Counted from the first letter of the stretch, positions 45,711 through 56,870 are shown. The stretch is 64,000 bases of DNA from Fallopia convolvulus (GCA_964016875.1 OZ024735.1:13741699-13805698), one strand, 5' to 3'. The notes: generated by a model not told the origin, from the sequence alone. Translations and numbers: made by a program.

Positions 45711-47247
45711 TGAGGTATTTTTCAGTTGTTTATTTATCAAAGTAACCTTAGCTTTACCAAACTCAGTAGAGCGGTAAGTAAGGTCGATCCCACAAGGACT
45801 CGTGTATTTATGTTCTTACTTGCGTGCCAAGTAAAGTAAATATGGGGGATTTTAGTGAATGTTTATCTAATATAATATGCAAATTAAAAACAAACTATGA
45901 ATGCAAAATATGATTGTGTTAAACAAGTATGAGAAAAATGTGTTCATTCATCATAGCTAGATATGCTTATTGATCATTGATTCTCTTGATTCTCAATTCC
46001 CTTGAATAATCTATCGTGGATTACTATCCAAAACTTTATATTTAGTTGAAAGAACTAACAGTCTGAACAACCCTAATCATCTAACAACCTAGAATAACGC
46101 CTAGATTCAATTAAACGACAACTTTAAGTTCAAAGTATTGATAGAAACAAATACTCGATGCAAACAGCTAATCAAGTTATATGTGGTTTATTCCCTTCTA
46201 CAACTGAATAGCCCGAACGGGTCTAAACAATTATAATTGCTACTTTATCTAATCAATCCCGAACGGGACTTGATCAGATTAGTTGTAAATTAACCTAGAA
46301 ATTCTATTAGGTGGCCAATCTAACAAAACCCTAGAATAATTCTGATTCAATTAAACACAGGGAATAAAACCTATTCATGTTGATGAGAATCAATCAAACC
46401 TCACAATATTATGCAATCTATGATTTCAATAACTAGTCAAACACAAAGGAATTAGCAATGCATAATTAAATTAAAAGCAAACTTACAAATTAGGTTCAAA
46501 GATCTCTTGAGAAAAACCTCTCTAGAAACCCCATCCTCCAAGTTGTAAATCCAAGTTATTATAAAAGATAGACTAACAAGAGTTTAAATATGTCTTCAAA
46601 CAACCCTCAAAAACCCTACTAACAAGCACACATTCGGACAAATAAACAACCAAGCCCAATAGCAAAGCCCAAATGTCGTCGGCTCATGTCTCCGCATAAA
46701 ATCCCAATTGCGCGGGTTGACATCATAATGTGCGGCCACGCTTTTATCTTCCCAACCCGCGCTTTTAACCTCGGTTCAGCATTCAAGCAACCCCTCAGAG
46801 GCTGTTTTGACATACTTCGACTTGGAATTTGGACTCGGAGTAAAAGCATAAATTGAGCTCTTCGAGTTAGCTTTCCAGTGATACCAAATTCAGCTTCATC
46901 CGACCACTATAGCTCCCAAACCAAGCATCGCAACATAGAGATGTCAAAACAAGAACTCCAATGCATAGCCCGGGTTTAAGCGTTTTTATCCCTCAAGATC
47001 TTGGGCCTTAGCTCTTCCAATCTTCAATTGCACCACTTTAAGCTTCATCTTCATCATCCATAATTATCTAAGATCCATCCCGTCCATGCTTGTTTACCTA
47101 AAGATCTGCAAAACCGAACAAAACAAGCGCAACTACCCGAAAACACTAGTTTCTAGAAACTAACCTAAAACTAACTAAAACTAATTAAGACTTGTGCAAA
47201 ACCAACATAAAACATGCATCTAAACTACACCTATATGCAAGCTATCA
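45711..47247 (-). repeat. Extra full-length LTR copy with duplicated flank
   Basis: 1537 bp, TGAGG...GCTATCA, preceded by 54 bp (45657-45710) identical to the 54 bp before the left LTR (37013-37066). To its right the decayed gypsy host sequence resumes (47248). No target duplication fits (GTTGA versus TATGC). Confidence 0.88.
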
Positions 47248-47989
47248 TATGCCACCACGAGCAAGTTCGTTCCCGACATGGCTCTATTGGCATTACTCAA
47301 ATCTAGGGATGGTTAGGAGAGTGGAATAAGAATTCTATTCTTGAGCTAAGGTCAGCTCGAGTTCCGAGATATCCGCTTGTGTTGGACCGCGGTAGCGGTT
47401 AACGGGGACTGCGTTCATGGTTTCTTGTCTTGGCTTACGCAATCGCCTATGACCTTGGTTTCTTTTGGATTTAGAGACACGCATCGCTTATTCCCGTAAG
47501 TGATTGAATTCATCAAATTGTGTAGTGCTATGACCATTGATTCCGTCGCTTGATCCGAACCTCGTTGGCTTGCACGAAAACCAACCATCCTTTGTATGTG
47601 AGCAAGGTGCCTTGCTCGGTACATGCTAGGGTTTGACCCTCCAAGTGAATATCAGAGTTTTGCTCGATCGCCCTTCGAGTCTTGATTATTTTCCGAGCGA
47701 AGATTAAATTTTGCTCCCATTTTTTCGTGGGAGGCGGACGTTAACTCCCCGGCGGTGGTCGCTACCGCTTGGACTGCCGTCGTAGTGGTTTGAACCGCAG
47801 TCGCGGTGAATTGTGTCACGGTCGCGACGGCGCCCACACTCGCTAGCGATTAGGGCTCTGATGGTCTTTGTTTCTTCGGGGCCAAGAAAAGTTATTTCTT
47901 GGTTGTCAGGGATTGATTCCAGGATCACGATTGCATGGATCAATTGCTCGTTTACATCCTCTGAGAACTTAGCTTGCTTGTGGTTTGAC

Positions 47990-48260
47990 TTGGAATCCAC
48001 TGGTTGGTTAATCTTTGAAAGCGGGAACATTTGTTTTGGACATGCTTCATTGGGATTGGTAAAGTCCGCTCAGACTCTCCAATTTCTCTTGACCATGACG
48101 GTGTTTGATGACCAAGTTTCATGCCAAACCTCTTGAATAGCGTTGGTCTCCTTTAATTTCTTTATTTCAGCGATCATGGCTTCTGTCTACAAGATAGAGG
48201 ATCTTCTCGCTTGCTTTTACGATCGGCTTCACGTTTGGGAGGACATTCTGCCTATGTCAA
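47990..48260 (-). pseudogene. Reverse transcriptase fragment of the decayed gypsy element
   Basis: In several minus frames: KLKETNAIQEVWHETWSSNT, then ADFTNPNEACPKQMFPLSKI and NQPVDS. This is the fingers region of a gypsy RT (in relatives CVDFT.LNKACPKD.FPLP.ID). The palm with the catalytic box is not found; the next sequence (TFLGPEETKTIRALIASECG, 47850) is not RT. Confidence 0.75.
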
Positions 48261-48879
48261 GTAAGATCCGAGTCTATTCCAGGCAAGTAGTATGGGCCCT
48301 ATGCGAAGAGGTAATGATTACCCCGCAATAGGTATGTGATTGTTTGATAGTTCCTCGTTTGAGAGATTTGCCCCAATCAAAGAACTTCTTCTCTGGCTCA
48401 TCTTCTTCCACGGATCACTGGCTCTGCTCCGAGCCTATTTCTTCAAATCTTCTGGTCCATTCCGGCGCGATGATCTTAGCGCATCTTTAGTTTCGGGTGG
48501 TTCGCGGTTGCGGAAACCATAGCGAAAGATCTAAGTTTTGAGGGAATTGCAATCGCAGATTGGTCTTCCGCGGTCATGATTGCGTAGGCCACGGTAGCGG
48601 ATTCTCAACCCGCACCCGCGGTCTTCTTGGCGGTTGATTTCGGTGCCGCACGCATCCGATCGAGTGGATATCGATCGTCGTTGTTGGTGCGGGTCCCGAG
48701 TCCACTCTAGAAAGTTACTAGCTTTTCCCTCATTAGGTTTTCTTCACTTTGATGGTGGTTTATCGTTGATCCATGATCAAGCTTTCGACTTTGGGCTATC
48801 GGGCGCGCACCCGGAGGCATTTCTCTAATCAGTGGTTGACTACCAACTTTAGGCGGGATTGAATTCGAGAATTCTAAGA

Positions 48880-49356
48880 GTTACAAGACTTGATCTCTCT
48901 CTAGAATATTTCCTCTTGTTTTTTTCTTAATTCAATTAGCACACAATTACAATAATCATAGATTGGTATTTATAGAGAACACAAGGAACTTAAAGATAAA
49001 AACAAGATATTCAAGGATGGAAATTCCAATAATCTCCTAGATATATTTCTTTCCTAATTCTCATTATCTTTTACCATTCATTACTTGGCACGCAAGAAAT
49101 CAATCTCTCGCGGACACGTTGAATTACGGGGCACTATCGAAAAAATGCGAACGTGCTTTTCATGCCCAACCCGCACTTTGGCCTCTGTTGGAATTATGTG
49201 GGAAACACCACAAAAGCACGACCACGCTTTTGCGCCCTAGCCCGCGCTTTCCTACTGTGGTCGCGGCCTTGCTACTGCGGTCGCAGTTCCGCTTCTCGCT
49301 TCTCCTTCAACTCTTTTTTTCCCTCTAATTCCAAATCAGGTTCCAAAATTCCAACA
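48880..49356 (-). repeat. Probable LTR of the decayed gypsy element
   Basis: The minus strand starts TGTTGGAATTTTGGAACC at 49356. A TATA box (TATAAATA, 48967-48974) lies inside. GC-rich words (CCCGCGC, GGTCGCGGCC, GCGGTCGCAG) lie at 49165-49290, some 200-310 bp upstream of it. The 3' border is not determined. 49357-49496 is unassigned flank. Confidence 0.5.
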
Positions 49357-49501
49357 ACACATCGATTTTTTGATGTCCCACCTTATAACGTGGACGGCAC
49401 AATAGCATGCATGAACAGGTTTTGTACGCTTTAAACAGAAATAAAAATGTAGTACACACACCACGAGTAAGTCTTGATTAATCATTTATGTGGAAGTGTG
49501 C

Positions 49502-50137
49502 TGATCGCCTCTCGTGTGTGCGATGGTCAAGAGATACAATTTATAACCCGACCCCGTTGTAGTACGTGGTGGGTGTCGAACACTCGGGAAGTCTACTCGA
49601 TCGATGTGCCTAGATACTAGGGAGCTAGAAAGGAGAGCATAAAACAAAGGAAAACAAAGAAAACAGTCGGGACCGACACAGAGGTCACGTCGGGCCCGAT
49701 GTTGGCGACAAGAGGAAGTCGGGACCGACGTAGGGTAAGTCGGGCCCGAGGTAGCTGGGTTTGTCGAACTTCAAAGATTAAAAGTAGATCTTGGGCTTTT
49801 GGGTTCCTTCTCTAGTAGATTAAGGCTTATCCACCCCAATTCAAGCAATGAGTGATGATCGGACTAGGATTGAGTGCTTTCGCCCTCGTTCCAACCACTT
49901 CTACACATCGATCATTGGGGAAATCCCCTTCGAAGCAAGGTCTTGAGATTGATACATGTTCACTTTTGCTACTTTGCCAATCTCAAGCCTTGATTCCCGA
50001 CTTTCGCAAGGAATTGTAGCTCTATGTAGAGTGGGGAACTAAGCTAAAAAGGAACAAAAGGCACAAGAAAAGGGGAAAAAGAAACATATTTACAAAGGAA
50101 ATCACATATGAAAACACCACCAAATAGAGAGACATCA
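49502..50137 (-). repeat. 3' LTR with internal deletion
   Basis: 636 bp. Relative to the 5' LTR it lacks the segment from about 57405 to 58200, with GGG at both break points and once in the product. The missing part holds most of U3 with the TATA-like box and two of the palindromic words. Confidence 0.93.
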
Positions 50138-51878
50138 AAATACCCCATACTTAAACTTGCTTGTCCTCAAGCAATAACAATGTAAGCAAGACCGAAACAT
50201 AATCTTCAAGTAAAGCCTCGTATGAAAACACATTTTAAGCACAAGTGATCGATATTCAAGCAAGATTACATCATCACACATGATTAAGTATTCTAAGGAA
50301 AAGAGTCAATGCAACTAAGCCTCACTTTAGGGATATGTGAATGTGTATCACTCATCATGTGTTTGGGTTTAGCAATGAACACTCAAGCTCAAAATTCATG
50401 CAAGTAAGGACTTTACTATTGAAGCTAATATCACCAATTCTTCCACCTAGAGATGCCTAATGCAAAGTACACAAAGAATTTCGAACTTGGCTCAATGGAG
50501 GTCCTCAAAGAGGTTCAATTCGGCCGGGTTGTAATGGGGCTTTTGGTATTTCTCAAGGTGGGAATTATTTGGTCTTGTGGTGCTTTCAATGGGGATTGAA
50601 CAACCTAAACTCTCACCAACTTCACCAAAATTCCACAATTACTTTCACACTCACCCAAAAGACTTAACATTTTCATTTCAACCAAAAATTTCACTTAACA
50701 TTCCACTTCATCTTTGCTCTTATGCTTTTTGTTGGATTTTCAACACTTTCTACATTTGGACCGACTTTCTTATGACATCGGGCCCGATGTTGCTTGTAAC
50801 TCGGTCGGACCCTTTTCTTCACTTAAGCTCTTTGATTTATTCCACTTTACATTTCCAACATTTTCTTTCTTCCTTTTCTTTGTTTTTTTTCATTTTTGTA
50901 CAACAAAGATGCACTACCCACATGATTCATAACACCATTCTTTTGTCCTTAAACCCAAGAGAATCTCAACTCTTCAAATACAATCCAAACCTCTCTCCTA
51001 AAGTCCAATCCCATAAGGGTCAAGTCATATAAGGCTAGGAATAATATTTTTGAGGAGTTTCAAACAAAGGCTTAGGCTAGAACGGGGATACAAACAAAGG
51101 ATTATCTTCATGGTAGGATATGGAACATTTATGTGACTAGAAGAATAAAGTTCAAAATCAATGTGACCATGCTAGGACAATTCTCATGACGGTCTCGAAA
51201 AATAGATAAACACCGCAATAGCAAGTTTTACTAAGCATGAATGAGCTAATCACACAAGAAAAATGAGGGATATGCAAATATGAACAAGCATCCCTAAAAT
51301 GGCCAAAAATCAATCTCACAAGGGTCACTCATACTTAGTTGCATAAGAACTCATCCTAGAACTCACATGTTCAATAAAACAAGCAAGATATCATGATCAC
51401 ATCAAAAGCAACATCATTTTTAGAGGCTAAACTATCCAAAAATATGCAAAGGAATTTACATGCTCACATCATCATTAGCTTTTATTTTGGCAATCTAAGA
51501 TGGGAATTTCTAGTCCAAAACCTACAAAACACAAAATCTTTTTGTTGTTTTTTTTAACACAATTTTACAATTTTTATGGATTTTTGCAAAAATTTCTCTA
51601 AAACCAAAAACTCATCCATTCAAGACCAAATTAATCATTCATGTTTTTCATCAAACCACAAACCAAGAAGCAAACATCCCAAACACAAACTAAAAACACA
51701 AACTAAATATCCTCAAAATAATAAACAAACATAAACAAGTGAAATCATGAACACACTTACCCCCACCCCATACTTAAAATTTTGATGTCCCCATCAAACA
51801 AGGAAACCAAAACTTAAAAGTAAGAGAGAAGAGTATGAAAAGCTCACAATTTCTTATTCTTCAATGGCATGTATAGGA
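50138..51878 (-). other. 3' non-coding region of the Athila derivative
   Basis: No gene. Read toward the LTR it holds two purine-tract modules of the form TTTAAGTATGGGG preceded by GGACA: one next to the LTR (50138-50175) and one near 51765-51800. A palindromic word TCGGGCCCGA is at 50778. Confidence 0.7.
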
Positions 51879-52598
51879 TCAATCGGCGAGGACGAGAGCC
51901 CATGAGGCTCTAACTTCTTCGTTTGGACCGTCCTTGTCATAGAACTTCTTTACTCGATGACCATTCACTTTGAAAATATGTCCTTGTTCATCAACCAAGT
52001 CCACCGCACCATGAGCATAGATACGGTGGACCACAAATGGTCCGCTCCACCTAGTCCTTAACTTCCCGGGGAAAAGTTTAAGCCTTGAATTGAAAAGGAG
52101 AACCTTGTCACCGGTTTGATAGGTCTTTGGAATTAACTTCCTATCATGCCACTTCTTAGTCTTCTCCTTGTACAACTTGGAGTTCTCATAGGCTTTCAAC
52201 CTTAATTCCCCCGACTCATGAAGCTCTAGAAACCTTTTCTCACCGGCCAAGTTGATATCCCAATTCATCTCTTTGAGTGCCCATTTTGCCTTGTGCTCAA
52301 GCTCTACCGGAAGATGACACGCCTTGCCATAAACTAGATTGAAGGGTGTAGTTCCCAAAGGTGTCTTGAAGGCGGTCCTATAAGCCCAAAGTGTATCATC
52401 GAGCTTAGAGGCCCAATCTTTCCTTGATCGAGATACGGTCTTCTCCAAGATAGCCTTGATTTGACGGTTTGACACCTCGACTTGCCCGCTTGTTTGAGGA
52501 TGATAAGGAGTAGCCACTCGATGAGACACCCCATACTTAGTCTCTAGACTCACATGCATCTCAATCCAACATAAATCATCATGGATATCTTCTAACAA
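51879..52598 (-). CDS. Integrase C-terminal part (open, truncated)
   Basis: 239 codons open on the minus strand. It begins inside the catalytic core: ETKYGVSHRVATPYHPQTSG and QVEVSNRQIKAILEKTVSRS keep the third catalytic Glu region. LWAYRTAFKTPLGTTPFNLV, WHDRKLIPKTYQTGDKVLLF and LRTRWSGPFVVHRIYAHGAV form the C-terminal domain. The zinc-binding domain and first two catalytic Asp residues are absent because the upstream sequence was deleted near 52560. The first 10-15 codons are not integrase. Open frame preserved, but no activity is expected. Confidence 0.9.
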   Translation of the reverse strand: MLEDIHDDLCWIEMHVSLETKYGVSHRVATPYHPQTSGQVEVSNRQIKAILEKTVSRSRKDWASKLDDTLWAYRTAFKTPLGTTPFNLVYGKACHLPVELEHKAKWALKEMNWDINLAGEKRFLELHESGELRLKAYENSKLYKEKTKKWHDRKLIPKTYQTGDKVLLFNSRLKLFPGKLRTRWSGPFVVHRIYAHGAVDLVDEQGHIFKVNGHRVKKFYDKDGPNEEVRASWALVLAD

Positions 52599-52599
52599 T

Positions 52600-53754
52600 G
52601 GCTAAGCAAATGATCATACTACATCATGATTAGGCTATAGCCAACAATGAAACACATGAATCCACATGATATCACAAGAAGAGGGCAAAAACAACATGGA
52701 TCGACTTCCAACCTATGTCGGGCCCGACACATCCTCAACCTCGGTCCGACTTGATGGACCGACTTCCACAACTCGGGCTCGACTCTCCTGGGCACTTCAA
52801 TCTCGACCTAATTCATGCTTCGACTTCTAGCCTTAAATTAACCCAAATCACTCTATCATGCACTTAAATTTCAAATTCAACCATCAAAGATCCCTAATCG
52901 AAGTTCTAAATGGATCTAAGCATGCATAAGCAACTTTAAAGCTCAATTTCACAAATCATGCAACTCCACCATTGATGCTCAAGCTCAAGCTCTCAATCAA
53001 ACATGGCATTACTCAATCTACGCAATGAAAGCACAAAATCTTCAAAGAAATAAGTAGAGATCGAGTAACACATACCGGATTCGAAGAGTATTGAACTTTT
53101 AAACAAATAAGCAACTTAGAACTCAAATTTTCTCAATCTAGATCGAGACGGGGGATGAAGAACGAGATTGAACTCGAAATTTCTCTTTGGAATCGGGTTA
53201 GGGAGGCCTTCTCGTGATTGGATCGAGATGAAGAAAGGAGGATGTGTGGATCGAGTATGGTGAGAGGATGGGGCGGCCGACTTTGAGAGTTCTTGAGGGA
53301 GAGGGGTTGTATTTTGGGAATGGTAGTTGATATGAAGATGATAGGTAGGTGGGGGATAGTATTTAATAGGGGAAAGGGACAAATTAGGTCAAGGGCAAAA
53401 TTGGCATTCCAACTAGTCAAATCGAGTTGGACCGACTTCATGGACCGACGTCCCTATGTCGGGCCCGACTTACCTGGGCTCGATGTGGGAGTATTCGGGT
53501 CACCAATTTTTACTCCATCCTCTTGCAACTTCTTTCCCATATTTCCATTTAAATATTTCACCTCAAATCCTACACAACCTTGAAGAATACACAACACCAA
53601 AAATCCACAAAACACTAGATAGAGATTGGTTAGAGAAAGGCTAGGCTACACTAAGAAAAACCAAACTAAAATTACGAAAAGAAAGCTACTAGCTCGGGTT
53701 GCCTCCCGACAAGCGCTCGTTTAGAGTCACTAGCTTGACTTCCTAACCTCAATC
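52600..53754 (-). other. Non-coding spacer replacing RT and RNase H
   Basis: Sequence between gag-protease and the integrase remnant. It holds the palindromic words at 52718 and 53459 with several GGACCGAC variants (52735-52765, 53427-53450), and a stretch at 53690-53740 conserved with the element at 40.5 kb. A TATA-like GGGATAGTATTTAATAGG is not interpreted. No gene is supported. Confidence 0.6.
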
Positions 53755-56700
53755 TCATGGCGGGTGAAACACGGTGAATTGCTCGCCATTGTTATGCACA
53801 TTGCCTTCATACCCATAAAACCACCAACGATGGTCTATATAGGCATGGCTCTCCGATCTCGGGCCTCTCTCATCATACTCCTCCAACGAATGAGACTTCT
53901 CCTCCTTACTTGCTCCATCATGTTCCTCTTTTCCTACACCAAAGTTATCCAAAGAATTCCTAGGAGATTCTACCAATTCATCTTTCAAGTCACTAAGGCA
54001 AATGTAGGAGTCTCCTAAGTCATCTTTCAAATCACTTAAACAAATGTAGGAATCAAAAGTTTGGGAAGAATTGTGGTCATCACCAACATCAAAAGGATAT
54101 AAGTAAGGATACTCTTCATTTCTCCTTGGGCTAGCATTGATCCTTGACTCATCTTGATCCTCAATTTGCTCCAACAACTCCCTTGCTTGTATTTGTTTAT
54201 TCAACCCTTCATCACTTCTCAACACAATGACCTCTCTAGCAACTTCCACTTCTTCTCCTTTTCTCTTAGCACTCTCTTCAAGTTTGAGGATAGCCAAGGC
54301 GTCCGGCTCATTCAAAGCCTTGTTGAAGTGAAAATCGACCTTTTCTTCACCAATCTCAAAGGAAACCTTGCCGTTTTTGACATCAAACCTTGCCCCCGCC
54401 GTAGCTAAGAATGGTCTTCCTAAGATTATTGGGACCAAGGGGTCCTCGTGCATGTCCAAGATCACGAAATCATCGGGGACAAAGTACTTTCCAACTCGCA
54501 CCGGAACGTCATCCAATATTCCCTTAGCCTTGATGATGGAACCGTCGGCCATAGTTAGGGACATATCGGCCGGCTCCATTTCACCCAAATTTGCTCTTCT
54601 CCAAATGCTAGCGGGCATCACCGAAACACTTGCCCCAAGGTCACATAAGGCTTGGAAATTTTGAGAACCCACACCAATGGTTATAGCAAAACGACCGGGA
54701 TCTCCTAGCTTTTGCGGTAACTCCAAGGTCTTGACCTCATCTTGCATTTCAACTATGGATCTCTTCTTGCTCAAAATCTCTAATAAAAACTTGGCATAAG
54801 ATGGCATCTCACTCAATGCATCGGTGAACGGGATAGAGATGTTCAAGCCTTGCAAGAGTTTGAGAAACCTCTTGAACTTGTTCTCAACAACATCTTTTGG
54901 CTTCTTCGAGGGATATGGAAGAATTGTTGCACCTTGAATCTTGCTTGGATCAACCTCTTTGGACATCCCCACTTCACTTGCAACATTTCCTGGTTGGACC
55001 GACTTAGGCACCATGTCGGGCCCGATGTTGTGAATCTCGGTCCTGGGCAGAGGAGTCGGATCGAGGTCTGTGTACTTCGGTCCCGAGTTGCTCTCGTCCT
55101 CGGTCCGTGGTGAAGGAGTCGATCTTCTTGTTGGGTCGACTTCGGGGGACGTCGGACCCGACTTGCTGGGTAAGTTGGTCCGACTCTCTTCGTTCTTCTT
55201 AGGCATGTGTGGCTCGGGTAGGTTTCGGCCACTTCTCAATCCAATTGCCCGAACTTCATTTTGATTGTTTTGAGCTCGAGGATTCTCCTCGGGTCGGCCC
55301 GGAAGTCTCCCATTCTCTCTCGGGGCTTGAGTCGCAATTTGAGCAAATTGATTGTCGACTTGCCTCCTCCATGCACCAAACTCATTGAATTGGGTCCTCA
55401 TCTCCTTGAACCCATCTCTCATCTCTTGAGCAAATGTTTGTAACTCATTGAATCCCGGTGGTCTATATGGTGGTGGTGGCGCCCTTGGCTCATTTTGGTT
55501 GAAGTTGTTGTTGTAACCTTGAGCTTGACCGTTGTTCCACCGGCCATTGCCACCATTGTTGAAATTGCCTCTTCCACCGAAATTTCCTCGAACAAAGTTT
55601 GCCTCCTCAATTCGCTCGGCCAAGCGTACTTGGCTCTCATTCGGACAAACTTGTTTAGCATGTGCAAAGGATCCACACTCCTCACAAGCTCTAGCATTTT
55701 GCTTGTAGTAGTGGACTTGCCTCTTAAGCTTGCTCACTTCACCTTCAAGGAATTGGAGCTTCACATCCCTATCAATGTCTTCTCCCTTTGGATCATATAA
55801 CTTCCTTGCACCTTCACCTTGAACTTTCACCTCTTTGCTAGCTTGACTCACCCCATACATGGCCTCATAATCGGATAGCTTGTCAAGTAGCTCCCAAGCT
55901 TGATCCGGTGTCAAGTCTATGAACCCACAATCGGTGTGGAGATTGAGCTTGTCCTTCGTTACCGGATTGATGCCTTGGAAAAAGATGTCTTGAAGCACAT
56001 ATGGTTGTTGGCCATGAGTAGGACATTGGCGCAACATCTCCTTGAAACGGTCCCATGCTTCAAAGAGAGGCTCATTCGGACCTTGTTGAAAGCTTGCAAT
56101 CTTCCTTCTTAGCTCGGTTGTCTTTGAGGGCGGGAAGAACTTCATCAAGAAAGCATCATAGAGTGTCTTCCAAGTTGTGATTGACCTAGGAGCTTGGCTC
56201 TCGAGCCAATGTATGGCCTTGCCCCCAAGTGACCATTTGAACGCCTTTAGAAGCACATACTCCAATGTCTCCTCGTCGGTGGAGATCGTCTCACACATAT
56301 CCACAAATCGTTTAACATGCTCTATGGGACACTCATGTGGACGGCCCTCGAATTGATCACGCTTGATGAGGGAGATGAATTGCGTCTTGATCTCAAAATT
56401 CTTGGCAACCTCGGGAAGCACAATAGCCGGCTCGGGTACCCTCAACTCCGGATGCATGTATTGGCGTGCATTCCGGGGTAGAGCGTTGAGTTGAGCCTCG
56501 GCTCTCATCCGTTGCTCCCGTTCTCTTCTTGCCACCTCCTCTTGATTGTCCCTCTCAAGTTGCAATCTAGCCATTTCGGCCCTAAGTCGAGCCAATTCCT
56601 CATCAACATGGAGAGCTTGATTCTCCATCCTTTTCCTTCTTCGGGCTTCTTTGAGAATACTTTCCGGATCACTCACAAACTCAAGCTCAAGTGTTCCTCG

Positions 56701-56766
56701 GTAGGAACGAGCTAGCATAAACCTATGAAACAAAGACACAAACCAAAACAAATCAAAAACAAACAA
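53755..56766 (-). CDS. Gag-protease polyprotein of the Athila derivative, open
   Basis: 1003 open codons. Likely starts are Met17 (56718, MLARSYRGTLELEFVSDPES) or Met47 (56628, MENQALHVDEEL), since the first 16 residues look untranslated. Order: coiled coil (RLRAEMARLQLERDNQEEVA), gag core (AWELLDKLSDYEAMYGVSQA), zinc knuckle CEECGSFAHAKQVC (CX2CX4HX4C), an Asn/Gly-rich part, a Pro/Ser/Thr linker whose DNA contains the palindromic words (54990-55170), then protease with CDLGASVSVMPASIWRRANL and PLVPIILGRPFLATAGARFD. After protease an acidic tail ends with TGA. The frame being intact suggests recent activity or selection with a helper. Confidence 0.93.
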   Translation of the reverse strand: MFVFDLFWFVSLFHRFMLARSYRGTLELEFVSDPESILKEARRRKRMENQALHVDEELARLRAEMARLQLERDNQEEVARREREQRMRAEAQLNALPRNARQYMHPELRVPEPAIVLPEVAKNFEIKTQFISLIKRDQFEGRPHECPIEHVKRFVDMCETISTDEETLEYVLLKAFKWSLGGKAIHWLESQAPRSITTWKTLYDAFLMKFFPPSKTTELRRKIASFQQGPNEPLFEAWDRFKEMLRQCPTHGQQPYVLQDIFFQGINPVTKDKLNLHTDCGFIDLTPDQAWELLDKLSDYEAMYGVSQASKEVKVQGEGARKLYDPKGEDIDRDVKLQFLEGEVSKLKRQVHYYKQNARACEECGSFAHAKQVCPNESQVRLAERIEEANFVRGNFGGRGNFNNGGNGRWNNGQAQGYNNNFNQNEPRAPPPPYRPPGFNELQTFAQEMRDGFKEMRTQFNEFGAWRRQVDNQFAQIATQAPRENGRLPGRPEENPRAQNNQNEVRAIGLRSGRNLPEPHMPKKNEESRTNLPSKSGPTSPEVDPTRRSTPSPRTEDESNSGPKYTDLDPTPLPRTEIHNIGPDMVPKSVQPGNVASEVGMSKEVDPSKIQGATILPYPSKKPKDVVENKFKRFLKLLQGLNISIPFTDALSEMPSYAKFLLEILSKKRSIVEMQDEVKTLELPQKLGDPGRFAITIGVGSQNFQALCDLGASVSVMPASIWRRANLGEMEPADMSLTMADGSIIKAKGILDDVPVRVGKYFVPDDFVILDMHEDPLVPIILGRPFLATAGARFDVKNGKVSFEIGEEKVDFHFNKALNEPDALAILKLEESAKRKGEEVEVAREVIVLRSDEGLNKQIQARELLEQIEDQDESRINASPRRNEEYPYLYPFDVGDDHNSSQTFDSYICLSDLKDDLGDSYICLSDLKDELVESPRNSLDNFGVGKEEHDGASKEEKSHSLEEYDERGPRSESHAYIDHRWWFYGYEGNVHNNGEQFTVFHPP

Positions 56767-56846
56767 AGGGTTTGGGCTATTCCCTCACCCAAATCACTAC
56801 CAAAACACAAGAAACTCACCAAATTGGCACTCAATGCACTTAGACT

Positions 56847-56864
56847 TCCCCGGCAACGGCGCCA
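56847..56864 (-). promoter_or_regulatory. Primer-binding site, tRNA-Asp type
   Basis: TCCCCGGCAACGGCGCCA on the plus strand, six bases from the 5' LTR. Confidence 0.92.
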
Positions 56865-56870
56865 TTCTTT

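Larger units (their letters stand above)
35700..49356 (-). mobile_element. Strongly decayed Ty3/gypsy element, split by a later insertion
   Basis: Two outer segments, 35700-37066 and 47248-49356, read on the minus strand as gypsy remains. Left: an integrase C-terminal likeness (YRTFRVGDLVLRQVLGS, about 35950-36010). Right: reverse transcriptase pieces (48030-48200) and a possible LTR with a TATA box (48967-48974) whose start would be TGTTGGAATTTTGG at 49356. Words of the type CCGCGGTCGCGG recur in both segments (for example 35735, 36569, 47389, 47787), which ties them together. Neither LTR boundary on the left nor a target duplication could be found. Confidence 0.55.

Noticed and set aside
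49357..49496. Short inverted repeat ACATC...GATGT as a MITE
   Set aside because: Only five bases pair at each arm and no target duplication is present.
53116..53644. Short frames on both strands between gag-protease and integrase
   Set aside because: They overlap each other, contain the palindromic words and have no counterpart in related elements.
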